A DNA stretch of 13,581 nucleotides from Candidatus Woesearchaeota archaeon CG08_land_8_20_14_0_20_47_9 (GCA_002763335.1 PEYS01000017.1:1-13581), one strand, 5' to 3'; counted from the first letter of the stretch, positions 5,407 to 13,119 are shown. The notes: generated by a model not told the origin, from the letters alone. Translations and numbers: made by a program.

Positions 5407-6546
5407 CTAAGCATCTCTTACCTTTGTAACAAGCCCTGGGAGCCCTGTGCCTATAGGCACCGGCTGATTTAGCATGACGTTCTCAATTACCGAGTTGAGG
5501 TTATCAACCTCGCCCTTTAGGCTCGCATCAAAGATGTGGTTTATCGGGGTCTCGAATGACGCCCTTGCAAGTGTGCTTGCCTTATCCCTCACCACGCCGT
5601 AGCGTGTTATGCCCTTAACCCTCCCATTGACACACATAGTGTCTGCCACTAGCATTATGTGGCGTATATCTATGTTAAGACCCTGGTTTTCTATAACCTT
5701 AAAGACCTCGTTTATTATGGCCTGCCGAGCAGCCTCTATTCCAAGGGTTGATTCTATCTCAAATATGTCGTTGGTGACTGCTCTCGTTGCATCCACCTCT
5801 TTTAATTCGAGCACCTTTTTAAGGTTGGAGCCTGCTGTGAGGATTATGTACTCCCTCTCCTTTTTCACCGGGAGGACGTGGGGTATGCCCTTTACTCCGC
5901 TTATGTGTGTGGCCTTCAGTTTTTCCTTTATGCGGTATACCTCGCTTATCCCCTTCTCCTCCTTTCCCTTCTTTATCTTGAAGATCAGAAGGTCGTCCTT
6001 AATATCCACTGATATGGTCTTGCCCACCCTCTTAAGCGCTTTGAGAAGAACTGACTCGCTTATTTTAAGCTCACCCATCTTACCCCTGTCGAGCTTAACC
6101 TCAATCTTTGCTTCTGGGATGTTGATTGAGAATTCGCTTGTGACCTCACTCAGATGCGCCTCCTTTATTGAAAGGGCTACGCCCCTCACCTTCTCCTTGT
6201 CGTTGTATTCCTTCTTCAGGTATATCTCCATAGTGGGCGTGGTTATAAGCCTTCTGCCATCGAGAATCTCTATTATCCTTGGAAGGCCAAGGGTGACGTT
6301 CATCTCAGTCACGCCGGCAAAGTGGAATGTGTTAAGTGTCATCTGAGTGCCTGGCTCTCCGATTGATTCCGCTGCTACTATGCCAACAGCCTCTCCGGGC
6401 TCCACCTTCATGTCCTTGTACTCCCGGTAGACCTCGCCTGCAATCTCGCTGATCTTCTTCTTAGAGGCGCTGCTGGGGAGTATGCGCCTGATCTCCTTTG
6501 CCAGCTTCTCAGGAAGCCTCGTCTCATAATCCCTTTCCTTTGTCAT
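5407..6546 (-). CDS. rpoA2: DNA-directed RNA polymerase subunit A''
   Basis: C-terminal third of the largest polymerase subunit, made as a separate protein as in nearly all archaea. Near the N-terminus is the conserved block EPGEAVGIVAAESIGEP followed by GTQMTLNTFHFAG, which contributes to the trigger loop and active-site region. Near the C-terminus is the conserved ITRYGVVRDKASTLARASFE with DASLKGEVDNL. Length is 379 aa. The frame opens at GTG 6555, but that GTG lies within an AAGGTGG Shine-Dalgarno-like stretch placed correctly for the ATG at 6546, which I prefer. The gap to rpoA1 is 10 nt. Confidence 0.96.
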   Translation of the reverse strand: MTKERDYETRLPEKLAKEIRRILPSSASKKKISEIAGEVYREYKDMKVEPGEAVGIVAAESIGEPGTQMTLNTFHFAGVTEMNVTLGLPRIIEILDGRRLITTPTMEIYLKKEYNDKEKVRGVALSIKEAHLSEVTSEFSINIPEAKIEVKLDRGKMGELKISESVLLKALKRVGKTISVDIKDDLLIFKIKKGKEEKGISEVYRIKEKLKATHISGVKGIPHVLPVKKEREYIILTAGSNLKKVLELKEVDATRAVTNDIFEIESTLGIEAARQAIINEVFKVIENQGLNIDIRHIMLVADTMCVNGRVKGITRYGVVRDKASTLARASFETPINHIFDASLKGEVDNLNSVIENVMLNQPVPIGTGLPGLVTKVRDA

Positions 6547-6556
6547 AACGCCCACC

Positions 6557-9181
6557 TTAAGACTTGTTTGCTATGATCCTCTCAACGTTTACTGCCCCGC
6601 CCTCAGACTTTGAAACATCTACGCCGTCCTCTCCGTATTTGAACTGGATTATCCTTCTCCCAGCATCCCTCACTGTGCCATCGTACTCTACCTTGAGGTC
6701 CTGGAGGGAGTTTGCAAGCCTCCTGTAGAGGTATCCTGACTTGGGTGTTCTCAGGGCGGTGTCCATCAGGCTGTCCCTCCCTACCATTGACTGGAAGAAG
6801 AACTCATGCGGCTTAAGACCACCTTTAAATGTGCTTCTTATAAACCCGTGTGCCTCCGGGTTTAGGTTGCCCTTAATAAAGCATGAGAGCGTCCTCTTAC
6901 TGTAACCCTTCTCAATCCTCTTGCCCCTGAGGGCTTGCTGGCCCACGCAGCCAGTCATCTGGGCCTGGTTGATGCTGCTCCCCCTGGCTCCTGACTGGAT
7001 CATCACCGTGAGGTTTGTGGCCTTGTCTGTGTGCTTTGATATGACCTTGCCTGCATCGCCCCTTGTCCTGTTGAGAACCTCCATTATCCTGACTTCGAGG
7101 GTCTCCCTAAGGCTTCTGCCTGGAAGTGCCTCAAGCTCCCCCTTTCTGTATTCATCGATCAGCTCGTTCACCCTGCCTTCAGCGTCAGCTATCAGCTGCT
7201 CAACCTCTAACCTTGCCTCCTCAGTTATGTCAAGGTCTGATATGCTTATGGTAAATCCCCTCTTCATAAGGACCTCTACGCCTAGCTTGAAGAGCCTTCC
7301 CAGCATGTCAACAGCAAAGTCCTCGCCGTACTTCTTATGCAGGTTTCTCAGCATAAGGCCCTGGCCCTCGCCGAGGTTTGCTTTGTCCATAACCCCTGAT
7401 ATAAGCCTTCCCTTCCTTATCAGGACGTAGGCGTCGTTCTTGCACTTCTCCTTCAGGCAGGTCTCGCATTTCCTGCATGCCCTTGAGCGCCCAACAAAAT
7501 TAAAGTCATCAGGCAGTAGGACGCTGAATATCTCCTTGCCTGTTAAGGTCTCCTTGTTTCCCAGCTTTGAGAAGTCCATCACGCCTATGGATGTAAGCAG
7601 ATCCCCTGCTTCTGAACGCGAGAATATCATATCCTTTGTAAGCAGGTAGTTGCCTGAAATTGCATCCTGGGTGCAGCCTATTATTGACAGCCCGTACCTT
7701 GGGCTGGTTAGTTGGGTCTGCACCATCATAAGCATCTCTGCCTCGGTACGAGCCTCTTCTGTCTGCGGTATGTGGAGGTTCATCTCATCCCCATCAAAGT
7801 CTGCATTGTATGGGTGGCAGACCGCGGGATTAAGCCTTAGTGTCTTGTAGGGCAGCACTACAATGCGATGGCACATCATGCTCACCCTATGGAGTGAGGG
7901 CTGCCTGTTGAATATTGCTATGTCCCCGTCCATGAGGTGCCTCTCGACTATATACCCTGGCTGGAGCTCCTCAAGGGACTGCTCTATTGTCTCCTCGGTG
8001 AGCTTCTTCTTCTTGCCATCGGGCCTGATTATGTAGTTGGCCCCAGGATACTTCTTAGGACCGTTCTTTACAAAGCCCTTGAGGTATTCGATATTCCAAC
8101 CAGTAACACGCTCAGGAACTGTGAGCTTCTCCGCAATAACAGATGGCACTCCGACCTCGTTTATCTTCAGCATCGGGTCAGGGCTTATAACTGTCCTTGC
8201 CGAGAAGTTAGTGCGCTTGCCCGTGAGGTTGTGCCTGATCCTGCCCTCCTTGCTCTTTATGCGCTCGGTTAGGGTTTTGAGGGGCTCTCCTGAACGGTGC
8301 CTTGCAGGCGGAAGCTGTGCCAGGCTGTTGTCAAAGAAGGTTGTTATGTGGTATTGCAGCAGGTCCCAGAGGTCCTCAATTATTATCTCAGGGGCGCCAG
8401 CATTTATGTTCTCGAAGAGCCTCTGGTTTATCCTCACAATATCCCCAAGCTTATGGGTAAGGTCGTCCTCGCTGCGCTCCCCTGTCTCAAGGGTGATGGA
8501 GGGCCTCATAGTAACTGGAGGTATTGGGAGCACTGTAAGCACCATCCATTCAGGCCTGGCAGCCTCAGGGTTGAGGCCGAGCAGACTGGCATCCTCATCA
8601 GTTATCTTCTCAAGCCTCGTTCTTATCTCAATGGGTGATATGCGCTTCTCGTTCTCGAGGAAGGTTGTCGGCTTCTCTATGTTTACCTTGTACTGCCCGC
8701 TCTTGCAGTGGGGGCACTTGCCCTGCCCCCTGGCCTTTTTAACAAGCTCCTTTATCTTCTTTCTGCTCCCCTCAGAGCCAGTCTCCCTGACGCTGAATTG
8801 TATCTCCTCGTTGTACCTGTCCAGGGCATCCTGTGGGAGGAGTATGCGGCTGCATTCGCGGCAAGTACACCTCAGGAGATCCAGTATTGTCTTGACGAAG
8901 TTAACGTGTATTATCGGGCGTGCGAGGGATATGTAGCCAAAATGGCCGACACACTCCTTGAGCTTTGAGCCGCAGGTCTTGCATTTAAGCCCGGGGTCTA
9001 TAACGCCCAGGCGCACGTCCATAAGGCCGCCATCAACAGGATAGCCCTCCTTGTCGTAAAGCTCTGGGGTTACTATCTTTGCAGAGGCCATCTTCTTTAT
9101 CATCTTTGGTGAGAGTATGTTGAACTGTATGCTTCGAACCTGCTTGTAGACATAGTTCTCAGGTGCTATGTCCTCTGTCAT
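6557..9181 (-). CDS. rpoA1: DNA-directed RNA polymerase subunit A'
   Basis: Catalytic large subunit, 874 aa, full length for archaea. The clamp has zinc-binding residues C67, C70, C77 and H80, and a second set C105/C107/C110 with C156/C159. GKRTNFSARTVISPDP (321-336) is the conserved switch/rudder-side block. The catalytic magnesium loop NADFDGD is at 459-465. A further cysteine group, C569/C572/C575/C580, lies after VGRSRA. The bridge-helix region GARGSSINQAQMTG and the start of the trigger loop (FFQSMVGRDSLMDTALRTP) are intact. No intein or frameshift is seen. ATG at 9181 follows the rpoB1 stop by 26 nt. Confidence 0.98.
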   Translation of the reverse strand: MTEDIAPENYVYKQVRSIQFNILSPKMIKKMASAKIVTPELYDKEGYPVDGGLMDVRLGVIDPGLKCKTCGSKLKECVGHFGYISLARPIIHVNFVKTILDLLRCTCRECSRILLPQDALDRYNEEIQFSVRETGSEGSRKKIKELVKKARGQGKCPHCKSGQYKVNIEKPTTFLENEKRISPIEIRTRLEKITDEDASLLGLNPEAARPEWMVLTVLPIPPVTMRPSITLETGERSEDDLTHKLGDIVRINQRLFENINAGAPEIIIEDLWDLLQYHITTFFDNSLAQLPPARHRSGEPLKTLTERIKSKEGRIRHNLTGKRTNFSARTVISPDPMLKINEVGVPSVIAEKLTVPERVTGWNIEYLKGFVKNGPKKYPGANYIIRPDGKKKKLTEETIEQSLEELQPGYIVERHLMDGDIAIFNRQPSLHRVSMMCHRIVVLPYKTLRLNPAVCHPYNADFDGDEMNLHIPQTEEARTEAEMLMMVQTQLTSPRYGLSIIGCTQDAISGNYLLTKDMIFSRSEAGDLLTSIGVMDFSKLGNKETLTGKEIFSVLLPDDFNFVGRSRACRKCETCLKEKCKNDAYVLIRKGRLISGVMDKANLGEGQGLMLRNLHKKYGEDFAVDMLGRLFKLGVEVLMKRGFTISISDLDITEEARLEVEQLIADAEGRVNELIDEYRKGELEALPGRSLRETLEVRIMEVLNRTRGDAGKVISKHTDKATNLTVMIQSGARGSSINQAQMTGCVGQQALRGKRIEKGYSKRTLSCFIKGNLNPEAHGFIRSTFKGGLKPHEFFFQSMVGRDSLMDTALRTPKSGYLYRRLANSLQDLKVEYDGTVRDAGRRIIQFKYGEDGVDVSKSEGGAVNVERIIANKS

Positions 9182-9207
9182 TTTTGTTACCTCTCTGGTT
9201 TTCTGGT

Positions 9208-11010
9208 TCAGTATTTGTTTTTAAGCACGAGTTTAGGGTAGATGCACATGGACTTGAACTCGTCAAGGATGAGTTTGAAGGCGTAGGGTATCTCTATGAA
9301 GTTTATCTCAGCGTTATCGCCGCATATCGGGCAGTAAGCGCGCTTCTTGAATTCGTCATAGACTGCGACCAGGCCGCACTCCTCGCAGACAGGTATCCTT
9401 GTCTTGTCAGAGTCAAAGCGCTCCTTGAGGAGCAGGGCAGCGCCATGTGCAACAAAGGTGTCCTTCTCCATCTCTCCAAGCCTTAAGCCGCCTTCCTTTG
9501 CACGCCCCTCTGTCGGCTGCCTTGTCAGTAGCTGCACAGGGCCGCGAGCCCTGGAGTGCAACTTGTTCGCAACCATGTGCTTGAGCTTCAGGTAATACAT
9601 GTTGCCAATGAATATCCCGACCTTGAACTGCTCTCCACTCACGCCGTTGTACATTGTCTCGACACCATTATCCCTGAAGCCGAGGGCAAGCAGTTCTTGC
9701 CTTACGGCCTCTTCAGGCTCAGCGTCAAAGGCTGTGCCGTCAATATACCTTCCTGCAAGGGCTCCAACCTTGCCCCCAATCAGCTCGATGAGGTGTGCTA
9801 TTGTCATTCTGGTAGGCACGCTGTGCGGGGAGAATATCAGGTCAGGCACTATCCCTGAGGCTGTGAAGGGCATATCAGCCTTAGGCACTATTAGGCCTAC
9901 AACGCCCTTCTGTCCATGCCTGGAGGTGAACTTGTCGCCAATCTCCGGGCAGCGCTGGTCCCTAACCTTAACCTGTATGAGCTTGTTACCCTCGCCGTTC
10001 TCAGTGATTATAACAAGGTCGATAATCCCTGATTCGCCATGCCTCATGGCAACAGAGCTCTCACGCCTGCTCTCAGCTGCCAGGTTGTACTGTTCCATGC
10101 TGCTCAGGAATCTTGGGGGGCTTGTCTTGCCAATAACAACATCCCCCTCAGCTACCTTGGCCTCAGGAAAGATTATGCCATCACCCTCCAAGAAGCGGTA
10201 GTCGTGTTCGCTCTTGTAGCCCTTGACCTCCTTGTCCGGGATACATATCTCGTCAATTAGGCCTCCGGAGTAGCGTAGCTCCTCTGCTATCGCAGGCCTG
10301 TAGTAGGAGCTGCGTCCAAAGCCGAAGTCAATCGAGCCCTTATTCAGCACTGTTGCATCATCCATGTTATAGCCCCTGTAACTCATAACAGCTACAACGA
10401 TGTTCTGGCCCGAGGGGTGTTTATCATAATTCGATAGCTTATGCATAATTGTTCTTACTATCGGCCTCTGAGGAGTGTAGATGAGGCTTACATCCATATC
10501 CATTCTCACCATGAAGTTTGCAGCATAAAAGCCGAGGGCTTGTTTCTGGTTCTTGGAGCCCGTGTTTACCTTCTGCGCCGCGCTGAAATTCGAATAGGGC
10601 ACTAGCGATGTGCAGAGCCCGAACATGTCGAATGGAGCCATCTCGAGATGGGTGTGCTCTGGCGTGAGATATTCCTCTGAGAATGCGACAAGGGTGCTTT
10701 CCTCTTCTGCTGCATCAAGGTATTCAACAACCCCTGTGTTAACAAGCTCCTCCCAACTCACCTGCCCTTCCTCAACCTTCTTCATCACCCCTTCGCTGAA
10801 CATAGGCCTGCCATCCCTAACTACGATGAGCGGCCTTCTCAGCCTGCCCTTGCCATTCTCTACATGGAGTTCATCCAGCTCTTCATCATAGTGCACATTT
10901 ACGTTACTGCTTATAACCCCCTTTCTTCGCTCCTCCACAATCCTCGTTAAGAACTCCACAGGGTTGGTTATAGTGCCTACAAATCTGCCTGTAAGATAGA
11001 CGTCTGTCAT
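9208..11010 (-). CDS. rpoB1: DNA-directed RNA polymerase subunit B'
   Basis: C-terminal half of the second-largest subunit, 600 aa, encoded apart from B'' as in many methanogens and other Euryarchaeota. Hallmarks are SYRGYNMDDA (210-219), the active-site block RDQRCPEIGDKFTSRHGQKG (350-369), the hybrid-binding and switch segment MVANKLHSRARGPVQLLTRQ (479-498) with GGLRLGEMEKD, and a C-terminal zinc ribbon using C542, C545, C560 and C563. It starts 5 nt after the rpoB2 stop, so the two halves should be made in equal amounts and assemble into one B subunit. Confidence 0.98.
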   Translation of the reverse strand: MTDVYLTGRFVGTITNPVEFLTRIVEERRKGVISSNVNVHYDEELDELHVENGKGRLRRPLIVVRDGRPMFSEGVMKKVEEGQVSWEELVNTGVVEYLDAAEEESTLVAFSEEYLTPEHTHLEMAPFDMFGLCTSLVPYSNFSAAQKVNTGSKNQKQALGFYAANFMVRMDMDVSLIYTPQRPIVRTIMHKLSNYDKHPSGQNIVVAVMSYRGYNMDDATVLNKGSIDFGFGRSSYYRPAIAEELRYSGGLIDEICIPDKEVKGYKSEHDYRFLEGDGIIFPEAKVAEGDVVIGKTSPPRFLSSMEQYNLAAESRRESSVAMRHGESGIIDLVIITENGEGNKLIQVKVRDQRCPEIGDKFTSRHGQKGVVGLIVPKADMPFTASGIVPDLIFSPHSVPTRMTIAHLIELIGGKVGALAGRYIDGTAFDAEPEEAVRQELLALGFRDNGVETMYNGVSGEQFKVGIFIGNMYYLKLKHMVANKLHSRARGPVQLLTRQPTEGRAKEGGLRLGEMEKDTFVAHGAALLLKERFDSDKTRIPVCEECGLVAVYDEFKKRAYCPICGDNAEINFIEIPYAFKLILDEFKSMCIYPKLVLKNKY

Positions 11011-11015
11011 TTTTC

Positions 11016-12506
11016 CTACCTTGCAACTCCCTTCAGGCCCATGTTTTTGAGTATTCTCAGGAACTCTGCATCATCGCCGTCAGATGTGACTGCTGAGAGG
11101 AGTGCGAGGTTCTTTTTCAGGCCGATGTTTGTTCCCTCGGGAGTCTCTATGGGGCAGAGCCTTCCGAAGTGGGTGCTGTGAAGCGCCCTTGCCGCAAAGT
11201 TCTCCTGCGTTGAGGAGAGGGGGCTTACCACCCTCTGCAGGTGAGAGATTGTGTCGAGAAAGTTAAGGCGCTGGATGCGTTGGCTTATGCCCTTGCGCCT
11301 GCCCACCCAGTTGCCTGTTGCCATAGAGCTGTGAATCCTCGAGGTAAGGAGCTTCTCGCGTATTATCACCTTGATAGTTGGGAACTTTCCCCTCTTCACT
11401 ATCCTCTGGAAGTTGTAGAGTAGATCGCCGATAAGTATCTTGATGTTGACTCTCATAAGGTCTGCGAGCAGGTCTCCGCTCAGCTTAAGCCTCTTGTTCA
11501 TGTAGTGGTCCTTGTCATCAACCTCGCGTTCATCCCTTGATATTATTATGAACTTCTTCAAGTATTTGCATAGGTTATAGGCCTTCAGTATCCTCTCCTT
11601 CGGGCTTGTCCCCAGGTGCGGGAGGAGGTACTTATCCAGTATCTCGCTCATGCGCTCAATTCTTATTTCGTGAGTCTGAGTTATCCCTGCCTTTTTAGCC
11701 AGGGAGTCAATAGCGTCCTCCTCGTTTTTTATCTCTGCTGCGTTTATCAGGTTTACTATCATCTCCTCAAACTGCCTCTCCTTTGAAACAGAGTTCATTA
11801 TGTCCTCGTCCTTGGTAAGGCCTAAGGCCTTGATAACTACGACAGCTGGTATGCGCTTAAGCCTTGTGAATGAGAGGGTGAATATCCCGTCCTTGAGGCG
11901 CTCGATTGTGTGGGGTATCTTATAAGAGCCGTGCTCAGAGAAGAGCTTGCCCACAAATCTGCTCGGCCCTATAGACTTGCGCTCCACAAGGAGGTGGTTT
12001 GAGGCGAGGTCCTCTACCTTCACAAGAACCTTCTCTGTACCATTTATTATGAAGTATCCGCCCGGATCATCGGGGTCTTCTCCTTTCTGTACAAGCTCTT
12101 CCCTACTGAGCTTGTGGAGGTGGCATGCCTTTGATTTCAACATTACGGGGATATTCCCTAGCTGGGTCTCAAATGACTCGCGCTGCACCCCGTTTATGTG
12201 CGCGCTAACAGTAACAAAGCATGGTGCTGAATAGTTTATCTTCCTCAGCCGCGCCTCTATCGGGAATATCTTCCGTTTTGAGCCATCAGCTTCTGTGATC
12301 TCTGGCTTGACAACCCTTACCTTATCAAACCTTATCTTGAACTCATCAACATTTGAGGGGATTATTGTGGGTTCTACCTCGCGGTTCTCGTCAATTATCT
12401 GTTGGAGCTCCCTATCAATGAAGTTGTTAAACGACTCAATGTCAGGCTCTATAAAGGACTGTTGGTTAAAGAAGCTTCTTATTATTGGTTCGTACGCCTT
12501 ATGCAC
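11016..12506 (-). CDS. rpoB2: DNA-directed RNA polymerase subunit B''
   Basis: N-terminal half of the split B subunit, 496 aa, covering the protrusion, lobe and fork regions. Conserved blocks include GGYFIINGTEKVLV (about 158-171), RLNFLDTISHLQRVVSPLS, and FGRLCPIETPEGTNIGL near the C-terminus. The start is GTG at 12506, inside the last codons of rpoH, giving an 8-nt overlap and probable translational coupling. The protein ends NMGLKGVAR just past the fork region, the usual archaeal split point. Confidence 0.97.
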   Translation of the reverse strand: MHKAYEPIIRSFFNQQSFIEPDIESFNNFIDRELQQIIDENREVEPTIIPSNVDEFKIRFDKVRVVKPEITEADGSKRKIFPIEARLRKINYSAPCFVTVSAHINGVQRESFETQLGNIPVMLKSKACHLHKLSREELVQKGEDPDDPGGYFIINGTEKVLVKVEDLASNHLLVERKSIGPSRFVGKLFSEHGSYKIPHTIERLKDGIFTLSFTRLKRIPAVVVIKALGLTKDEDIMNSVSKERQFEEMIVNLINAAEIKNEEDAIDSLAKKAGITQTHEIRIERMSEILDKYLLPHLGTSPKERILKAYNLCKYLKKFIIISRDEREVDDKDHYMNKRLKLSGDLLADLMRVNIKILIGDLLYNFQRIVKRGKFPTIKVIIREKLLTSRIHSSMATGNWVGRRKGISQRIQRLNFLDTISHLQRVVSPLSSTQENFAARALHSTHFGRLCPIETPEGTNIGLKKNLALLSAVTSDGDDAEFLRILKNMGLKGVAR

Positions 12507-12738
12507 TCACAACCACCCTGTAGAATACATGCTTCCCAGCAGTCTGGCTCTTCCGCACAATCTTAATAACATCCCCTGGCTTGGGGTTAAGTCGCGCTAT
12601 AGCAGGATCACTCTTAAGTATCTGCGGGAGCTGATAAACAGAAATGTTGTACTTCTTAAGCACATCAGCCTTCTTCTGTTCTGAGAGCTTTGTATGATTT
12701 GGGACAAGGACGTGTTGTGTTATATCGGATTTTTTCAT
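12499..12738 (-). CDS. rpoH: DNA-directed RNA polymerase subunit H
   Basis: Small polymerase subunit equivalent to the C-terminal domain of eukaryotic Rpb5, 79 aa from the chosen ATG. The whole family pattern is visible: MKKSDITQHVLVPNHTKLSE, SVYQLPQILKSDPAIA, PKPGDVIKIVRKSQTAG and FYRVVV. The frame extends to TTG 12753 and ATG 12747, but ATG 12738 is the family start and has GAGG about nine bases upstream. It is the first gene of the rpo operon. The 3' end of tRNA-Lys lies only 35 nt upstream, so a dedicated promoter would have to lie inside the tRNA gene, or the mRNA is made by read-through from the tRNAs. Confidence 0.96.
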   Translation of the reverse strand: MKKSDITQHVLVPNHTKLSEQKKADVLKKYNISVYQLPQILKSDPAIARLNPKPGDVIKIVRKSQTAGKHVFYRVVVSA

Positions 12739-12786
12739 ACTTGACATCCTCAATCACGCTTGGTGAGGGGAATGGGCCGGACGGGA

Positions 12787-12814
12787 GTTTCGTTCCACCC
12801 TCAGAGCTGGATAT
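12787..12814 (-). other. T-loop intron of tRNA-Lys (28 nt, position 59/60)
   Basis: The junctions form a bulge-helix-bulge. The outer helix is the T stem (GCGGG/CCCGT) and the central 4-bp helix is TTCG/CGAA. The 5' bulge is AA|A and the 3' bulge is AC|T, each cut after its second base. Cutting there gives the perfect T loop TTCGAAT. Inside, TCCA/TGGA can close the intron hairpin. Confidence 0.85.
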
Positions 12815-12839
12815 TTCGAACCCGCGACAACCTGATTAA

Positions 12840-12856
12840 AAGTCTCACCCTTTATA
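12840..12856 (-). other. Anticodon-loop intron of tRNA-Lys (17 nt)
   Basis: Removing 17 nt restores CTTTTAA as a seven-base anticodon loop. GACTTT at both ends means the cut could lie anywhere across several equivalent positions; the coordinates given interrupt the anticodon. I could not fold a standard 3-4-3 bulge-helix-bulge here. Only an AAAG/CTTT stem with loop GGTGAGA is apparent. The insert also contains CTTTATAAAG, which resembles a TATA box. Confidence 0.7.
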
Positions 12857-12871
12857 AAGTCAGGTGCGCTA

Positions 12872-12910
12872 ATTCCCAGGTAGTGAATCCATTCGACCAA
12901 AAATCTCCCT
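12872..12910 (-). other. D-loop intron of tRNA-Lys (about 39 nt)
   Basis: Removal joins AGCCTGG to TAGCGC and restores a normal D loop between GCGC and GCGC stems. Inside, GGT/ACC and GAA/TTC can form a small hairpin with loop TGGA. CCTGG near the 5' junction can pair with CTGGG near the 3' junction, but no strict bulge-helix-bulge is evident, so the boundaries may be off by one or two bases. Confidence 0.68.
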
Positions 12911-12943
12911 CCAGGCTGCGCCACCGGCCCAATTGAAGGCTAC

Positions 12944-13073
12944 GCCCTGGCCGGGACTTTCAAAAACGTTTCTGCATGTCTATTTTCGCAAAATAAAGCA
13001 GTTAACGTGTTCTTTGAACCCGGGTCGAAGCCTCGACAGGGCTTCATGATAGGCCGAACTACACAACCAGGGC
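12944..13073 (-). tRNA. tRNA-Asp(GUC) with a T-loop intron
   Basis: The 130-nt locus gives a 74-nt tRNA after removal of one 56-nt intron. The acceptor stem GCCCTGG/CCAGGGC is fully paired. The D region is GTGTAGTTCGGCCTATCAT. The anticodon arm is AAGCC-CTGTCGA-GGCTT (anticodon GTC at 13035-13037). The T arm is CCGGG-TTCAAAT-CCCGG after splicing. Archaeal tRNA-Asp identity features are present throughout. CCA is not encoded. A standard scan that does not allow T-loop introns would miss it. It is the first gene of the tRNA-rpo block on this strand. Confidence 0.92.
12957..13012 (-). other. T-loop intron of tRNA-Asp (56 nt, position 59/60)
   Basis: A complete bulge-helix-bulge is visible. The outer helix is CCGGG/CCCGG and the central helix TTCA/TGAA. 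The 5' bulge is AA|G and the 3' bulge AG|T. The inner helix pairs AACACGTT with AACGTTTT (7 of 8), continues through CTGC/GCAG, and contains an internal TATTTT-GCG-AAAATA hairpin. The junction is at the same tRNA position as in the neighbouring tRNA-Lys, but the two intron interiors are not similar. Confidence 0.9.
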
Positions 13074-13108
13074 ATTTCCTCTCAGCGTCCAGTCTCACCC
13101 TTCTTTTG

Positions 13109-13119
13109 CTATAGAATCA
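13109..13119 (-). promoter_or_regulatory. Possible proximal promoter of tRNA-Asp
   Basis: The minus strand reads TTCTATAGCAA, centred about 40 nt before the 5' end of tRNA-Asp, so a transcript would start near 13087 with a short leader. It is a weak TATA match. A second TATAG-containing copy lies a few bases further upstream (13132-13137). Confidence 0.3.

Larger units (their letters stand above)
12774..12930 (-). tRNA. tRNA-Lys(UUU) with three introns
   Basis: The 157-nt locus gives a regular 73-nt tRNA once three insertions (39, 17 and 28 nt) are removed. The acceptor stem GGGCCGG/CCGGCCC is fully paired. The D stem is GCGC/GCGC with loop AGCCTGGTA. The anticodon arm is CCTGA-CTTTTAA-TCAGG (anticodon TTT). 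The variable loop is TTGTC, and the T arm is GCGGG-TTCGAAT-CCCGT. CCA is not encoded. Base identities match archaeal elongator tRNA-Lys. The exact D-loop junction could shift by one or two bases, and the anticodon-loop insertion can slide because GACTTT occurs at both ends. The gene lies 13 nt downstream of tRNA-Asp and just before rpoH, so all may share a precursor transcript. Confidence 0.88.

Noticed and set aside
5609..6346. Plus-strand open frame (245 codons) opposite rpoA2
   Set aside because: Antisense to a conserved polymerase gene, low-complexity Ser/Leu/Phe content, no promoter or ribosome-binding site of its own.
8037..8936. Long plus-strand open frame (299 codons) inside rpoA1
   Set aside because: It lies wholly antisense to a fully conserved rpoA1 reading frame, and its Ser/Leu-rich translation has no recognisable motif. 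Antisense openness reflects codon usage.
6557..12506. Inteins or frameshifts in polymerase subunits
   Set aside because: Each subunit reads through without interruption at normal length, and the motifs that usually host inteins are contiguous.
12774..13073. Permuted or trans-split tRNA genes
   Set aside because: All tRNA segments occur in normal order on one strand with complete acceptor stems at both ends. Ordinary introns explain the extra sequence.
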